A stretch of DNA of 64,000 nucleotides, taken from assembly GCF_964340395.1 (NCBI RefSeq), contig NC_135551.1, forward strand, positions 13,615,003 to 13,679,002. Reading direction: 5' to 3'. The notes beneath the pieces were generated by a model. It was not told the DNA's origin, did not search any database, and worked only from the letters and a program-made list of their open reading frames with translations. How positions within the stretch are numbered: position 1 is the first letter of the stretch; each line of letters opens with the position of its first letter. This document shows, piece after piece, positions 46,101-55,965 of this stretch. Made by a program: the position numbers and the translations under genes. Source of the DNA: Glandiceps talaboti. Its lineage: Eukaryota; Hemichordata; Enteropneusta; Spengelidae.

Positions 46101-48474
46101 TTGTTATGGAGGAAGATCGCTTAGCCGTGGGCAGCGAAATTATACAACGACTGAACGTGAGGCTCTTGCAGTATTGCATGGTTTAGCTCAATGTGATGCA
46201 TATCTTCGTGGAAACCGTTTTACAGTAGTTACTGATCATGCAAATTTGCCATATCTATTCAAAACAAAAACATCTAGCGGTCGTATAGCCAGATGGGTAT
46301 TAAAAGTACAGGAATATACATTTGATATCGAGCACAGATCAGGTTTGAGTATTCCACATGCAGATTGTCTATCAAGACGTAAATATCCAAAAGAGACATA
46401 CAAAGATTCAGATTTTAGTACATCTGATACTTGCACAAGTCAGGCCACTCAAACTGACGATGTCATTCCCCCAGTGTTAACTCTGGAGATACCAGACAAT
46501 ACTATCATACCTGAAATTGCACATATGCAGACAAACACAGCTGATGATTCTATTGTTGATATAAGGTATTTATATGAGAAATCTGATAGTGAAGTTGCAT
46601 TAAGCCGGCAAAATAACTCGCGAAACTCAGAGATTACTTCTTCACTTAATAACGTTATAGATGTTGATGACTTCGACATAAGGTCGGAACACATGTCAAA
46701 ATTGCAAAGAGCAGACCGGCACATAAAGCCTATTATAGCTTATTTGGAGAATGGTGAACTACCAAAAGAAGCAAAACATGCACAAAAATTAATTCAAGGG
46801 CATGCGAATTATGTGTTATTAAACAATGTCCTATACCATTTTTGGTCCCCCACAGGAAAGTCGTACAAGGCGAAAGATTGTATTAGACAACTTGTCGTGC
46901 CTAAAACATTACAACTTTACATACTAAAGCGAATTCATGATGATGTCACAGGAGGTCATTTGGGAACTTCAAGGACATTACATGCGATCAGAACAAAATA
47001 TTATTGGGATAATCTACTTAAGGACGTCAATGATTATGTAGCTTCATGTTCTCATTGTCATATGAGAAAAAGAGGGCGTCGTTATAGAAGTCAATTATTG
47101 CCAATACCTGTTAATGGTTTAATGGACCGCATTGGTTTTGATTTCTTAGGCAAATTAAAGACTACGAAACGCGGAAACAGTTACATTCTGGTAGTTACAG
47201 AATATCTTTCCAAGTTTGCATGGGCCTTCGCTCTTCCGAATACTCGGGCGGAAACAGTCGCTAAGGTATTATTTGAGGATATCTTTTGTGTATATGGATT
47301 CCCAAATTCCTTGTTATCAGATCAAGGAGCATCGTTCATGTCACATCTTATTAAGGAAGTATGTAGATTTTTTGATATTACAAAGACACGTTCATCTGCA
47401 TATCACCCAGCATGCAACGGGCTCACTGAACGTATGAACAGTACGCTTTTAGATATGTTATCAATGTATACATCAGACGAATCTGATGATTGGGATGTAT
47501 ATCTCCAATCTGTGTTATTTGCATATAGGGCCACACCCCAAGAAACTACGAAAATGTCACCTTTCAAAGTGATGTTCGGTACTGAACCTAGACTTCCGGT
47601 TGATGCTGAAATATTACCGCGACTAGGTGTATCAAGGAATGTCGATTTTCATCTTCATGAAATGGCAAGATGTAGAAACATGGCGATACAGTTAGCAAAG
47701 GAGAACATAACAAAGGCACAAGCAGTTATGAAAATGCGTTATGATGCAAAAGCGAATACATCACATAAGTTTACAGTAGGTGATATAGTGTATCTTCATC
47801 ATCCAGCCGTAAAAGTTGGATGCAGTCCAAAGTTTCATCATCCATTTCGGGGACCTTTTCGTATCAAGGAACAAGTCTCACCTGTCAATTTCAAACTTCA
47901 ATATATTGACAGTTCTAAGAAATACAATAAGGTGATTCATGCAAATAGGTTAAAACATGCCCGTTTACGGCCAGACCATCTTCTAAGTGGCAGAAATACT
48001 GACATGCACACTTCAGACGATGTAGAAGATAGCCAAGGCATTGATCCGTTAGTGAACCAAAGAACACAAAGTACAAACTACCATTTACAATCTGATACAG
48101 AATTGTATAGCATCCCACAGGACCAGAGTGCTCCTGAAACAGGAAGCAAGCAAATACAGACTACAGCCTCTAAAACTTGGCGTAACAATGTACGCACACG
48201 TGCTGAGAGACGGAGGTTAGAACAGAGTGTTGAGAATGACTCTGATGTAAATACTGATAAAGACGACAATGATAACTATTTTGGTATAGAGAAAATTATG
48301 AAAGGACGGTACAAAAATGGTCGATTGCAATATCTAATCAAGTGGGCTGGATTTTCATCCGACAAAAACTCATGGGAACCTAGTCAGAATCTGAACAAAG
48401 CTGCATTAGAGGTCCTCAAACGTGCACCAGTTCCAATTATGGGGTCACCAAAGGGCAAACAAAAATGTCCATAA
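43126..48474 (+). CDS. Gag-Pol polyprotein with chromodomain
   Basis: 1,782 codons with no interruption. An N-terminal Gag-like region is followed by a CCHC zinc knuckle (CYNCQKHGHIASKC, from about residue 322), an aspartic protease (DTGA at 397), reverse transcriptase (YVDD at 822-825), RNase H (YTDAS at 969) and an integrase zinc finger (His1271, His1279, Cys1308, Cys1311). The integrase D,D35E triad is Asp1339, Asp1399, Glu1435. A C-terminal chromodomain (about 1718-1770, YLIKWAGF...NSWEP) follows. This order (RT-RNaseH-integrase, then chromodomain) is that of chromodomain-bearing Ty3/gypsy elements. Gag and Pol share one frame, so no frameshift signal is needed. All catalytic motifs I checked are present. 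No envelope gene follows. Confidence 0.96.
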   Translation: MDELNQQNEHGHEFADVINDLRQRINTIDVVSDIVPPKYSGNDSPDLWLPKFNAYVAFKGYNDRQRRNLFGLFMKGNAELWFATLHDDILENWNDLVEAFLLQFHHGKPRWKLDNELDSLRQQHGESVQEYAIRVKHMCHQCQRNQDELLSRFIQGLCPSIMKFTVTNNPVDFEQACAFARRFEIIDSLSDTNGNTKDFKKTVQNNCDSSKDSVTSEDKHLTSVNSVDNIQYGQTVEQLQQTLISQQVQPQRSLTQWDEREFLNDKVSEEYIPHNYFQSDSNFQPFYPNQFECPSCDGQQHHNCNNRNRFSRSSSKHLRRKCYNCQKHGHIASKCRQKRPFHTSNSTVKHAGGIKVNTSSMLNKPSLSNMEIDDFKVSNNNMINVDIYNHKIPALIDTGATNSVICTTLLKKIPKLNRLRISKSQHRSINLPSGHQLPIIGTIVIPVRFGNRCINMPVHIIRNLHKNLIIGMDFLTKHKAVVDIASRKLSLRSALLMRANEKCLIPANSECIITARLRKNYPNGVLGITPNISSLSHLGLATARVLTKTHNNLVSVRIVNTNDKDIILRRNTRLGSFSPLPNDTELYHFDSDLHTRDRTAVNTTTTQGQDEFFSQFNLNEDDLTDQQLHDLRSILWKHRDAFVDKSGRLGYCDLIKHRIELEPNARPVSRPPYRVSPEKRNEIRRQLDNLLDQGIIKPSTSPYSSPLLLVKKPSGAGWRLVVDYRELNKQTVPIVFPLPGVTDAIDMVGSQAPKYFTTLDMTSGFWQLAINDKDSYKTAFVSLDGKFEWKTLPQGLRNSSCSFQQTMQFLFRKMLWENLVIYVDDLILFSKTFSDHLDHLEMVLTRLRSANLKLGPKKCHFAKREVKFLGHILNENGIATDPNKIQAVKTFPVPKNVKQLKSFLGLAGFYRKFIKDFSKIAGPLYDLFKKDKKFVWDDKCQQAFDTLKHALVNAPLLGYPRYGQPFILYTDASAYSVGYVLAQNQDNVEHPICYGGRSLSRGQRNYTTTEREALAVLHGLAQCDAYLRGNRFTVVTDHANLPYLFKTKTSSGRIARWVLKVQEYTFDIEHRSGLSIPHADCLSRRKYPKETYKDSDFSTSDTCTSQATQTDDVIPPVLTLEIPDNTIIPEIAHMQTNTADDSIVDIRYLYEKSDSEVALSRQNNSRNSEITSSLNNVIDVDDFDIRSEHMSKLQRADRHIKPIIAYLENGELPKEAKHAQKLIQGHANYVLLNNVLYHFWSPTGKSYKAKDCIRQLVVPKTLQLYILKRIHDDVTGGHLGTSRTLHAIRTKYYWDNLLKDVNDYVASCSHCHMRKRGRRYRSQLLPIPVNGLMDRIGFDFLGKLKTTKRGNSYILVVTEYLSKFAWAFALPNTRAETVAKVLFEDIFCVYGFPNSLLSDQGASFMSHLIKEVCRFFDITKTRSSAYHPACNGLTERMNSTLLDMLSMYTSDESDDWDVYLQSVLFAYRATPQETTKMSPFKVMFGTEPRLPVDAEILPRLGVSRNVDFHLHEMARCRNMAIQLAKENITKAQAVMKMRYDAKANTSHKFTVGDIVYLHHPAVKVGCSPKFHHPFRGPFRIKEQVSPVNFKLQYIDSSKKYNKVIHANRLKHARLRPDHLLSGRNTDMHTSDDVEDSQGIDPLVNQRTQSTNYHLQSDTELYSIPQDQSAPETGSKQIQTTASKTWRNNVRTRAERRRLEQSVENDSDVNTDKDDNDNYFGIEKIMKGRYKNGRLQYLIKWAGFSSDKNSWEPSQNLNKAALEVLKRAPVPIMGSPKGKQKCP

Positions 48475-49835
48475 TCATTTATAGATACAAAGAAAATTGC
48501 ACCCATATACTCGATGAGAAAGGACTATTTTCACTTGAGCAGCGTGCATAATTTCTAGTGGTATTGATTCAAAGGGTATACTGAATTGCAATGAGAAAAT
48601 TGCCAACCTACTTATGGTCAATCAGGTTACTTGTAATGAAAACTAAATTGACTTATTGGATTAATATTAATGGTCTTAATAGTTCTGTATAAGTCGTTAA
48701 CATACTGAAGATGTCAAATTTTAAACATGGATGAACAGCTAAGATGCCTGTAATGTTTAAATAATGACGTAGGGTTTCTTACACGACAATGATTGTGTTG
48801 GCGCAACTGACTTCTCTTGATGACTGTAACAGCTGATTAGTTAGTGTAACTTAAGGATAGCTGTAAGACAATACATTTAGGTCAGTGTTCTTGATAGCTG
48901 ATATCAGGGTGAAATCACAAGTTACTAGACTTAGATTACTTGAATAACATTGACTGGTTAATTTTGACTTCACTAAACACAGACGACGTCAATGACATAA
49001 ATAGTTTATCACACACTTTTATGCTACACCATTTTTTCATAATATTGATTTCGTCTGCAGTTAAAGATTCAATTTGGAATATGATCACGAATATGGCATG
49101 CTGACCGTTTGTCAGTGACAATTTTCAATATTGGCGTGATGAAATATTTAAGAGTTAATATTTATTCATAGCATAGATATTTAATGTCATCATTTGATTT
49201 TACGAGACAGATACCTACATTCCTTTCAGATAGGAATACTTATGTTATAATTTAGTTATGTACACGATGAATCGGGTATAACTTGGTCAACATTAAAACA
49301 TTCTCCTATTTATATATATTTCTTTATGTTCAACTTTTAAATGCTGCAGATATAATATTCCTAGCAAAGTTCTTTAGACCTGAGAATTCTATTGATGACT
49401 GTACTTGTCTGGTAGTGTTAATGAAAATAGAGGGGGCCCGAACAGTACGTTATGGATGGTCATATCTATCAGTATGATTGTGTGAATGATTGAAAAAGAC
49501 TGGCCAGTCGAACGTATGTTTGTGATGTGATTGAGAAGTACACAATTCAATAGCCAACTCAGGATATAATTATTCTACGATTCAATTTTCGAATTATCTG
49601 TGATGTCTCTCTTTGATGTCATTTATTCAATGAAGTACATGTTGACTAAATAAGTATATCTGGTTCGGAATTTGAGATTTTAGCACTCTTAGTTTTCAAG
49701 GGTCGTATAAATTTTACATTTCTAACACTTCATACGAAACAGCATTAATTACTTCTAAGACTTTTCAATTTTCATTTATGAAGGGTAAATTATTTTTTAG
49801 ATATTTTAGTCTGTAACGAGGGCGTTACAAATTTT
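48475..49835 (+). other. Long 3' non-coding region of the retrotransposon
   Basis: About 1.36 kb between the pol stop and the polypurine tract. Small open frames (for example 49,283-49,477) have no recognisable domain. It has no signal-peptide or membrane-protein frame of useful length, so an envelope gene is not supported. Confidence 0.6.
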
Positions 49836-49850
49836 GGAAAGAGGGGAAAG
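49836..49850 (+). other. Polypurine tract
   Basis: ggaaagaggggaaag lies directly before the 3' LTR, as expected for the plus-strand primer. It fixes the LTR start at 49,851. Confidence 0.85.
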
Positions 49851-50411
49851 TGTCACAGATGACATATTTATATTTTCAGTAAACTTAATATTTTAACAAC
49901 ATCGCATGTCCTAGTTTGACTGAAAGGTCAATAGACTGTCTCAAGGATATCGGATTCAGACCACACAGGATTCCAAGCATACTCGAATACATGAGACGAC
50001 AGTCTGCATTTCATAAATATCTAGGATTCATATTGATCATTCATCAATGTTTTAAGAAAAGCGTATATGGAGTGCATTAATTATTTGGCCATTGGCCATG
50101 CGTTATGTAAATTTAGACTTTACGGACGTCACAATAAAGTACACTGCATGGGGACTGACAGGCACTTCAGCTCAGATTTGGCAAGAGGACTTGGCTTCGC
50201 GGGAAGTCAATGAACGAGGCACTATGCTGGGTGCTTGCCTTGTTTTCCAGTGTAGATCTTTAAACACTGTGTGTAGTCTGAGCTAATTCCCTTTAAAGTT
50301 CAAGTGTGATCCTGGTACGTACATACAGAAGTTGAGTCGGATATGAGATATGAGAGTGATTCGGGCGTTATTACTTGGTCTATCAGCTGTGTGCGAAGAT
50401 CAGTAGTAATA
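49851..50411 (+). repeat. 3' LTR
   Basis: 561 bases, no difference from the 5' LTR found on reading both. It is followed by the aaag target duplication and gene E Ig3 sequence. Confidence 0.93.
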
Positions 50412-51364
50412 AAAGTATCGTCAACAGGACTTATCGCATTGTTGTCGTATAACCAAGTAATTGTGATATCTGACGGGTCTGCATAGTACCTACAATTGAA
50501 TATTGCTGTGTCGTCATGGTTTGTAACAGTAATACTTAATGGTTCAATTGTTACTATTATTGATGTGTATATTGTATTGAATGGACCAATTGTACACGTT
50601 TTTACATCGGCCGAGTCTTTTCCAACAATAAAATAATTGAAACGTAAATCTTGAGATTCGTTTATCAATGGAATCCAGTCATACCGGACATTATAGTAAC
50701 CACTTTCTGTCCAGTTTGTAGACAATGCAACTCCTTCCGTTTGATCACTACGATTCAAGTAAATATATGGTATACCAGAGTCAGTCACTTCCACTCGACA
50801 TATCAACTGTACTGTTTCATTTGTTATCACTGTGATTGGTTTCATAGGATAAGTTACATGGACAGTATATCCACTACTGTTAGCAAAAGAACATAATGGA
50901 TACTGTATGATATTCACAGTCGCTATACGTGACCGTCCACCAGGTATGACAGTACCATTTGACCACCTCACTACACACTGATATCGACCACTATCCGTTG
51001 CAGCAGTATCACGTGTTATGGCTAAAATAAGCAAGGAATATACCAAATCATTATTGTAGTCAATTATCGTGTACCTTACAGGATCTACCAGATCACCCTG
51101 GTTACCAAGCCAAATGAAACCGTCACTAATATATTCGTCATTCTTCACCCACGATACTACTTGATTTGGTTGAAGTGACGAATACACAATACAGTTTAGA
51201 ACAAATGATCTCGTGGCAACACTTCCGTGTGTAAACTCCCGTATTTCGTCTTCTGGTTCATTATTAAACACATCAGATTCAGCATTCGTTGTTGAAGTAA
51301 CCATAGTCGACGTCCCAATCAGACAGATCACGAGTACGTTCAACTTGATATAGATACAACCCAT
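50412..51364 (-). pseudogene. Gene E, 5' part: signal peptide, Ig1, Ig2, start of Ig3
   Basis: The ATG at 51364 begins MGCIYIKLNVLVICLIGTST, a signal peptide; upstream codons are open but overlap the promoter element. The mature N-terminus is SDVFNNEPEDEIREFTHGS. Ig1 (SWVK, DSGRYQCVVRW, GGRSRIATV) and Ig2 are complete. Ig3 starts and is cut after SPVDDTF by the retrotransposon; the following residues come from the LTR and soon stop. Its closest relative in the window is gene G (shared YFIV..DS..VKTCTIGPF region). The disrupted allele could at most make a secreted two-domain fragment. Confidence 0.85.
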
Positions 51365-51438
51365 TTCGTACGGTTTAAAACAGCTATCGTACGCGTACTG
51401 AGTTGTGTGTAGCCGCTGTACCGTAGGTAGCATTTATT

Positions 51439-51454
51439 TATTTCCTTATCCGGG
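51439..51454 (-). promoter_or_regulatory. Shared receptor promoter element of gene E
   Basis: The coding strand reads CCCGGATAAGGAAATA, 75 bases from the ATG, with ATTGCTTGT about 11 bases upstream. Confidence 0.6.
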
Positions 51455-51779
51455 ACTTCCACTTTACAAGCAATGAATATTTAAATTAAATTCAGCATTA
51501 TACTTTAAATTTTCTATGCCTGCAAAAAATACTGGCAAATTACTTTTTTTATTACTTTTTGTTAAGTTCAATAAGTAATATCATACACCCTGAACTGTAT
51601 GATTGATTCATCTGTAGAGAAACGTATTTTTTGAAGATGTATTCACGACAAATCAAACCAATTGATGTTTCGGCCAACACCAAAAAGCAGCTCCCTCAAC
51701 GGGCATCACGATTTCGACCTGTTTCTGTATAGTGTTTCGTAAGGCCAAAAAAGGAGAAAGAATTATTTCTGGACAGTTT

Positions 51780-51965
51780 CGTCTTCTGGTTCATTATTAA
51801 ACACATCAGATTCAGCATTCGTTGTTGAAGTAATCACAGTCCCAATCAGACATATTATGAGTACTTTCAACTTGATATAGATGTAACCCATCTCGTACGG
51901 CTTAAAAATACTATCAATTGTTTACTGAGTTGTATGTAGCCTTTGTATCGTATGTACGTAGCATT
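51780..51965 (-). pseudogene. Duplicated gene E leader fragment
   Basis: The minus strand repeats the gene E leader and 5' flank (51,245-51,435) with about one change in ten, covering NAESDVFNNEPEDE and the signal peptide. The promoter element that should follow is missing, and the sequence changes abruptly at about 51,965. A truncated duplicate. Confidence 0.65.
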
Positions 51966-51970
51966 TCAAT

Positions 51971-52300
51971 ATGTAACGAATATACCAAATTACCCTGGTA
52001 ATCAATTGTCGTGTACCTGACAGGATCTACCGTCAAATCCGTCACTTAATAGCCAGATGTAACCTTCGATATCTCTTGTGCATTCACCATTATCCACGAT
52101 ATTGTTTGATTCTGTTGGAGTGAGAACACAATGCAATTCAGGACAATCGATCTAGAGTTAAAACTTCCATGTATAAATTCCACAATCTTGTCTTCAGGTT
52201 CAGCATCAATAATAAATTGGGCAGTGGTTCATGAAGTGAACTGAGTACATATCTGCCAGATCAGTAAATCAAGTAGAATTCTAGCGTAGTGGTAGTTCAT
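51971..52300 (-). pseudogene. Gene C-like leader and Ig1 fragment
   Basis: From the ATG at 52300 the strand reads MNYHYARILLDLLIWQICTQ (compare gene C MNHLYTRILEVLVCLISSQC), then a TGA, then AEPEDKIVEFIHGS, SIVLNCIVFSLQQNQTISW and a degraded rest of Ig1 as far as about 51,971. It has one stop, several indels and no following domains, so it is a broken 5' gene end. Its promoter element (52,398-52,413) is intact. Confidence 0.65.
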
Positions 52301-52397
52301 CTAAAAAGTTGGTGTTGTGATAATGTGTGACCGAATGATGGGAGATACTTAGAAGAGACATACCTGAGCGTTTTCTTTGTACACCTGAGGTGATGTT

Positions 52398-52413
52398 TAT
52401 TTCCTTATCCGGG
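52398..52413 (-). promoter_or_regulatory. Shared receptor promoter element of the 52-kb fragment
   Basis: The coding strand reads CCCGGATAAGGAAATA, 98 bases from the leader ATG, with TTGTTTGA about 11 bases upstream. Confidence 0.6.
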
Positions 52414-53044
52414 ACTTTCATTTTCAAACAAGCATATTCAAATATGCTGACCCTTTTATAATCAGACAAAAATATGAAAACATGATGTGACAAATATGTA
52501 GAATATAAAATTGTGTCAAGATATCATTAGTTCTTTGATGTGTGCGGCATTTTGTGACCATACTTTCAAATACTAGAAGATAGATCATGAACGTCACTTA
52601 ACCTTTCAACTCTAGGGGTATTTACATAACAATTAGTATGGTCTCGGATTAAGTGTAGGAAAATGCAGGTTGGTATACAATATGATAGCCCTGTGATAAC
52701 TTATATTGTGGTTACCAACCGTTGACGCGTGTATCAATCCAGATATCGTAGTAAATATTACCTATAATGTAATAAATCAACCTAGTATTTGTCTCAACTA
52801 CCCGATAAAATGTAGTAACTATTTCTAAGGAATGATGCAATAAAATTTACCGTTAATGTAGTAACCAATATGAATCAACACAAAAACAACGAAGCTGTTT
52901 GAGCGAACTGGTGTAATAATAACCTCCTAAACAGCAGGGTAAATCATGACAATCTTCCAAAGGAGGGGATAAGATGTGTTTTGGGAGGACAACTTTGTAT
53001 TTATTTTATAATGGGAAAGGGAACAACTATTGTAGTGTATATAT

Positions 53045-53158
53045 TGTGTTGTATTGTATTGTATTGCATTGTATTGTATTGTATTGTATTGTATTGTATT
53101 GTATTGTATTGTATTGTATTGTATTGTATTGTATTGTATTGTATTGTATTGCATTGTA
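53045..53158. repeat. (GTATT)n microsatellite
   Basis: About 22 gtatt/gcatt units. The duplicated copy is at 61,239-61,358. Confidence 0.95.
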
Positions 53159-53801
53159 CAATACTTGAAAACAAATGAATTTAAAGTGAAGTCTGACAAT
53201 TGTGAAATCCATTATATAGTTCACTGTTGAATTACACCCATAATCATCACCACTTCTACCAAACCATATACTTCAATCATCATATCATTAATTGTAGAGA
53301 TCGAGATTGTAATCATTTTTATGACCGGCAAACTCCCCCCCCCCCCCCCCCCTCATCCCATAGCATTTGGTGTTGATGGGAGTTACTGGTCGTATAGTGC
53401 ATCGAGAACCTTTGGTACTGTTTAATTTCAAAGTGAGGAGGGCGAAGATTAGAATTTTGACGAGGAGAGATAAGCCACCGTGTGGGAGGTCAAAATTGTG
53501 AGAATATCCAATAGGAGGGGAAGTAGGAACTGCTTTCACTTTCCCATTCGAACAAGAACCAATGTCAAAATCTTGTAAAAACAGCTTTATTGTGATAACG
53601 TTAAAATAAGTTATTCGTTTGCTGCACCAGATACATGTATTATCATAAACACATGACATTCTGATACGATCCAGGTCATGACGTCATTTCTTTGTATCGT
53701 CCGATACCCGACGTCTTCACTGCGTAGTAGGGTGAATTTAGGACAGTGATGTACAACCTATGTTCTAATCATCTACTTTTTCGTCTCAAAACGTGTTGTC
53801 G

Positions 53802-53843
<42 letters not shown>

Positions 53844-55332
53844 TAGGGGGGTTGTTATATGTAGTTTATTATGTGGTTGACAGAAACCATAACTGAACCT
53901 TTTTCATTTTTGATCACAGACGATATAAAGGCAAATAGACTGACCATTCCCCATAGAGAAGGTTCTGTAGTTAACACATACATGTTTCGAAATCCCATAG
54001 TATGTTAGTTTTATGCCAGACTCGAAAAAAATAATATTCAATCACACCCGATTTCAAACCACTGGCATCAGTATGTTTTATTTGATTCACCCATATACAG
54101 TGATTAAAATATGTCCTCTACTGTATACCTTCCACATTCATCTCATTAATGCAAACATTGTGGTGATGCCGTTAATGCACTTCACAATCAAATTGCACTC
54201 ATGATCAGACATATATGAAGGGTCACATTAGGTCAACACTCACAACCTGTGATCCGTTCCATATTACATATTGCGTGCGATGTTACGTTTAATATCAATG
54301 TTGTCAACTACAAATTATAGTTATTAATATTTCATATGTAGGCTTGTAAAACTTATTAATACATAAAATGTATAATATTGTAAAATAATAATAAACTTAG
54401 TAATTATGCAGATATGAACAATATATATCGGGTACAAGGCATGGTAAGTTTAACTATACGCGCTATTATTCAAATATCTCGAAATTACACATTCTGTAAT
54501 TTGGAAAAAGGTTAGTGCTTAAGTTTTGGAAGACGTTGGTAGTAATAATATCACTATGGCATGTACAACATAATCATTATATATACTAAATATACTGACC
54601 AATATTAATAATAAATAAACAAGAACTCAATAAACTAGAGACACGGTGTATGTAGTATATGGGTGAAAATAAACTGAAAGACGATAATTGTTTTCAATGT
54701 TTACACATTACATAGTAATAGTAACGTTGACTCAAGCTCGTTAATAAAACCTATTCAATACAAAAAGTAGGTATAAAAGTATTTGCGTGATATATGTATA
54801 AACTGTTTTAAACATAGTTAGGTCACTGGTTACACTGAGAAAGTAAACTAAATTGATTGATTGATTGATTGATTGGCACACACCTATTCTGACTTCTTCG
54901 TAGACATTCAGGACGACAAAGACGATTTTCGTTATTCTTAAAAGAAACAATACATAATGCCATCAAACAAATGTAAAATGCAAATTGATGAATCAACAGG
55001 GAATCTAAAACTCCAAGAGACGTCTTTCGATTTCTCAGCGTGTCGGTAAATATTATGCTACTATAGTACTATGCTATTATAGTACTTGTACTGGAAAAAT
55101 AGGTCAGTAATAGTCAACTTCGAACTATCTCAAGTTGAGTCACGTCGTAGCCGAAATCAACTAAGTCTGTAGTTTAGGTCATACAGCAGTTAGACTTGAT
55201 TACTTTATAATTGTATGGGTTTCGACCTACATTTTAACATTCAATGACTTGTCAGTAATTTTCAGATATAGTTATCTTTTACGGTAAATATGCAAATATT
55301 GTAAAAAATCAAAACAGAAAGAAAAAACGTGT

Positions 55333-55935
55333 CTATATTTTCAAATCTGCATACACAGTCTCCTCGTCTGATTTGACTTCTTTCTTCGTACCACGTCGTG
55401 GTTCTACGCTTGACAGATCTAATTCAGCATAAGTCAAACCCTCCACATTTTTCATCGGTGCAGTCTTTTCAGCTTCGTCGAACCTTTCACCTCTGTCGTT
55501 TTCACCATTGTTAACAGTCATGGCTTCTTTATCGTTGTTTACTTGCTTTGAAGGTGTGACGTCATCGTAAACGGACGGCGTAGATGTGTGTGCACTGTCC
55601 ACAGCACTGGTTTCTATATTCTGTGAGTTAGGGTCGATATCTTGATATATACTCGCTCTTCCTAATACTCCCCGTACCCATATTCTTTGGTTTAGGTTTC
55701 AGCTCTGTTTTTTTCTTTATATTATCATGTTCAGAATTCATGCAATTTTCACTGTTAGCCTCTTCCTGCGTCACTGCTCTTTCTAGTCTGGTTTTTACCT
55801 TCTTCATTGGTTTTGCATACATGTTTTCCAGCTCATATTCGTTGAAAAGAGCTTGGTTGCTTGTATCCTTTCTTTCCCTGGGATCTTCAGTCTTATTTTT
55901 CTATCTGGTTTATGAAAGCAATACAAAAGCCGTGC
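55333..55935 (-). pseudogene. ITIM/ITSM-type tail downstream of gene F, frameshifted
   Basis: The minus strand gives NKTEDPRERKDTSNQALFNE, YELENMYAKPMKKVK and ELKPKPKN, then a frame change near 55,610-55,670, then STPSVYDDVTPSKQ, GLTYAELDLSSVEPR and a C-terminal TVYADL. It aligns with the tail of gene B and with the intact copy at 63,581-64,000. It begins about 30 bases beyond the stop of the gene F ITAM tail and has no signal peptide, Ig domain or membrane helix of its own. A pyrimidine-rich stretch followed by CAG just upstream could be a splice acceptor. The frameshift makes the present copy defective unless it is a sequencing error. Confidence 0.65.
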
Positions 55936-55965
55936 CATGAGCCTTGATGTAGTACATTGAATTGT

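Larger units (their letters stand above)
42346..50411 (+). mobile_element. Full-length Ty3/gypsy-type LTR retrotransposon
   Basis: 8,066 bases: 561-base LTRs at both ends that appear identical base for base by eye, a candidate primer site, one gag-pol frame, a long 3' non-coding region and a polypurine tract. The target duplication aaag is at 42,342-42,345 and 50,412-50,415. It lies inside gene E, antiparallel to it. Identical LTRs and an open frame indicate a very recent insertion and a potentially mobile family. Confidence 0.95.
52380..55755. repeat. Segmental duplication, left copy
   Basis: Matches 60,730-64,000 in the same orientation, with long stretches nearly identical (for example 53,930-54,740 with 62,130-62,940). 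Differences include a block of about 140 bases present only here (about 52,685-52,825), repeat-length changes at the GTATT, TTG and GATT microsatellites, and small indels in the ITIM tail. The region between about 52,420 and 55,330 contains no gene. Confidence 0.9.

Noticed and set aside
48936-49477. Envelope gene of the retrotransposon
   Set aside because: Only short frames, with no signal peptide, glycosylation pattern or membrane anchor of useful size.
54013-54204. 63-codon frame repeated identically at 62,213-62,404
   Set aside because: Part of the near-identical segmental duplication where non-coding sequence is equally conserved; no protein features.
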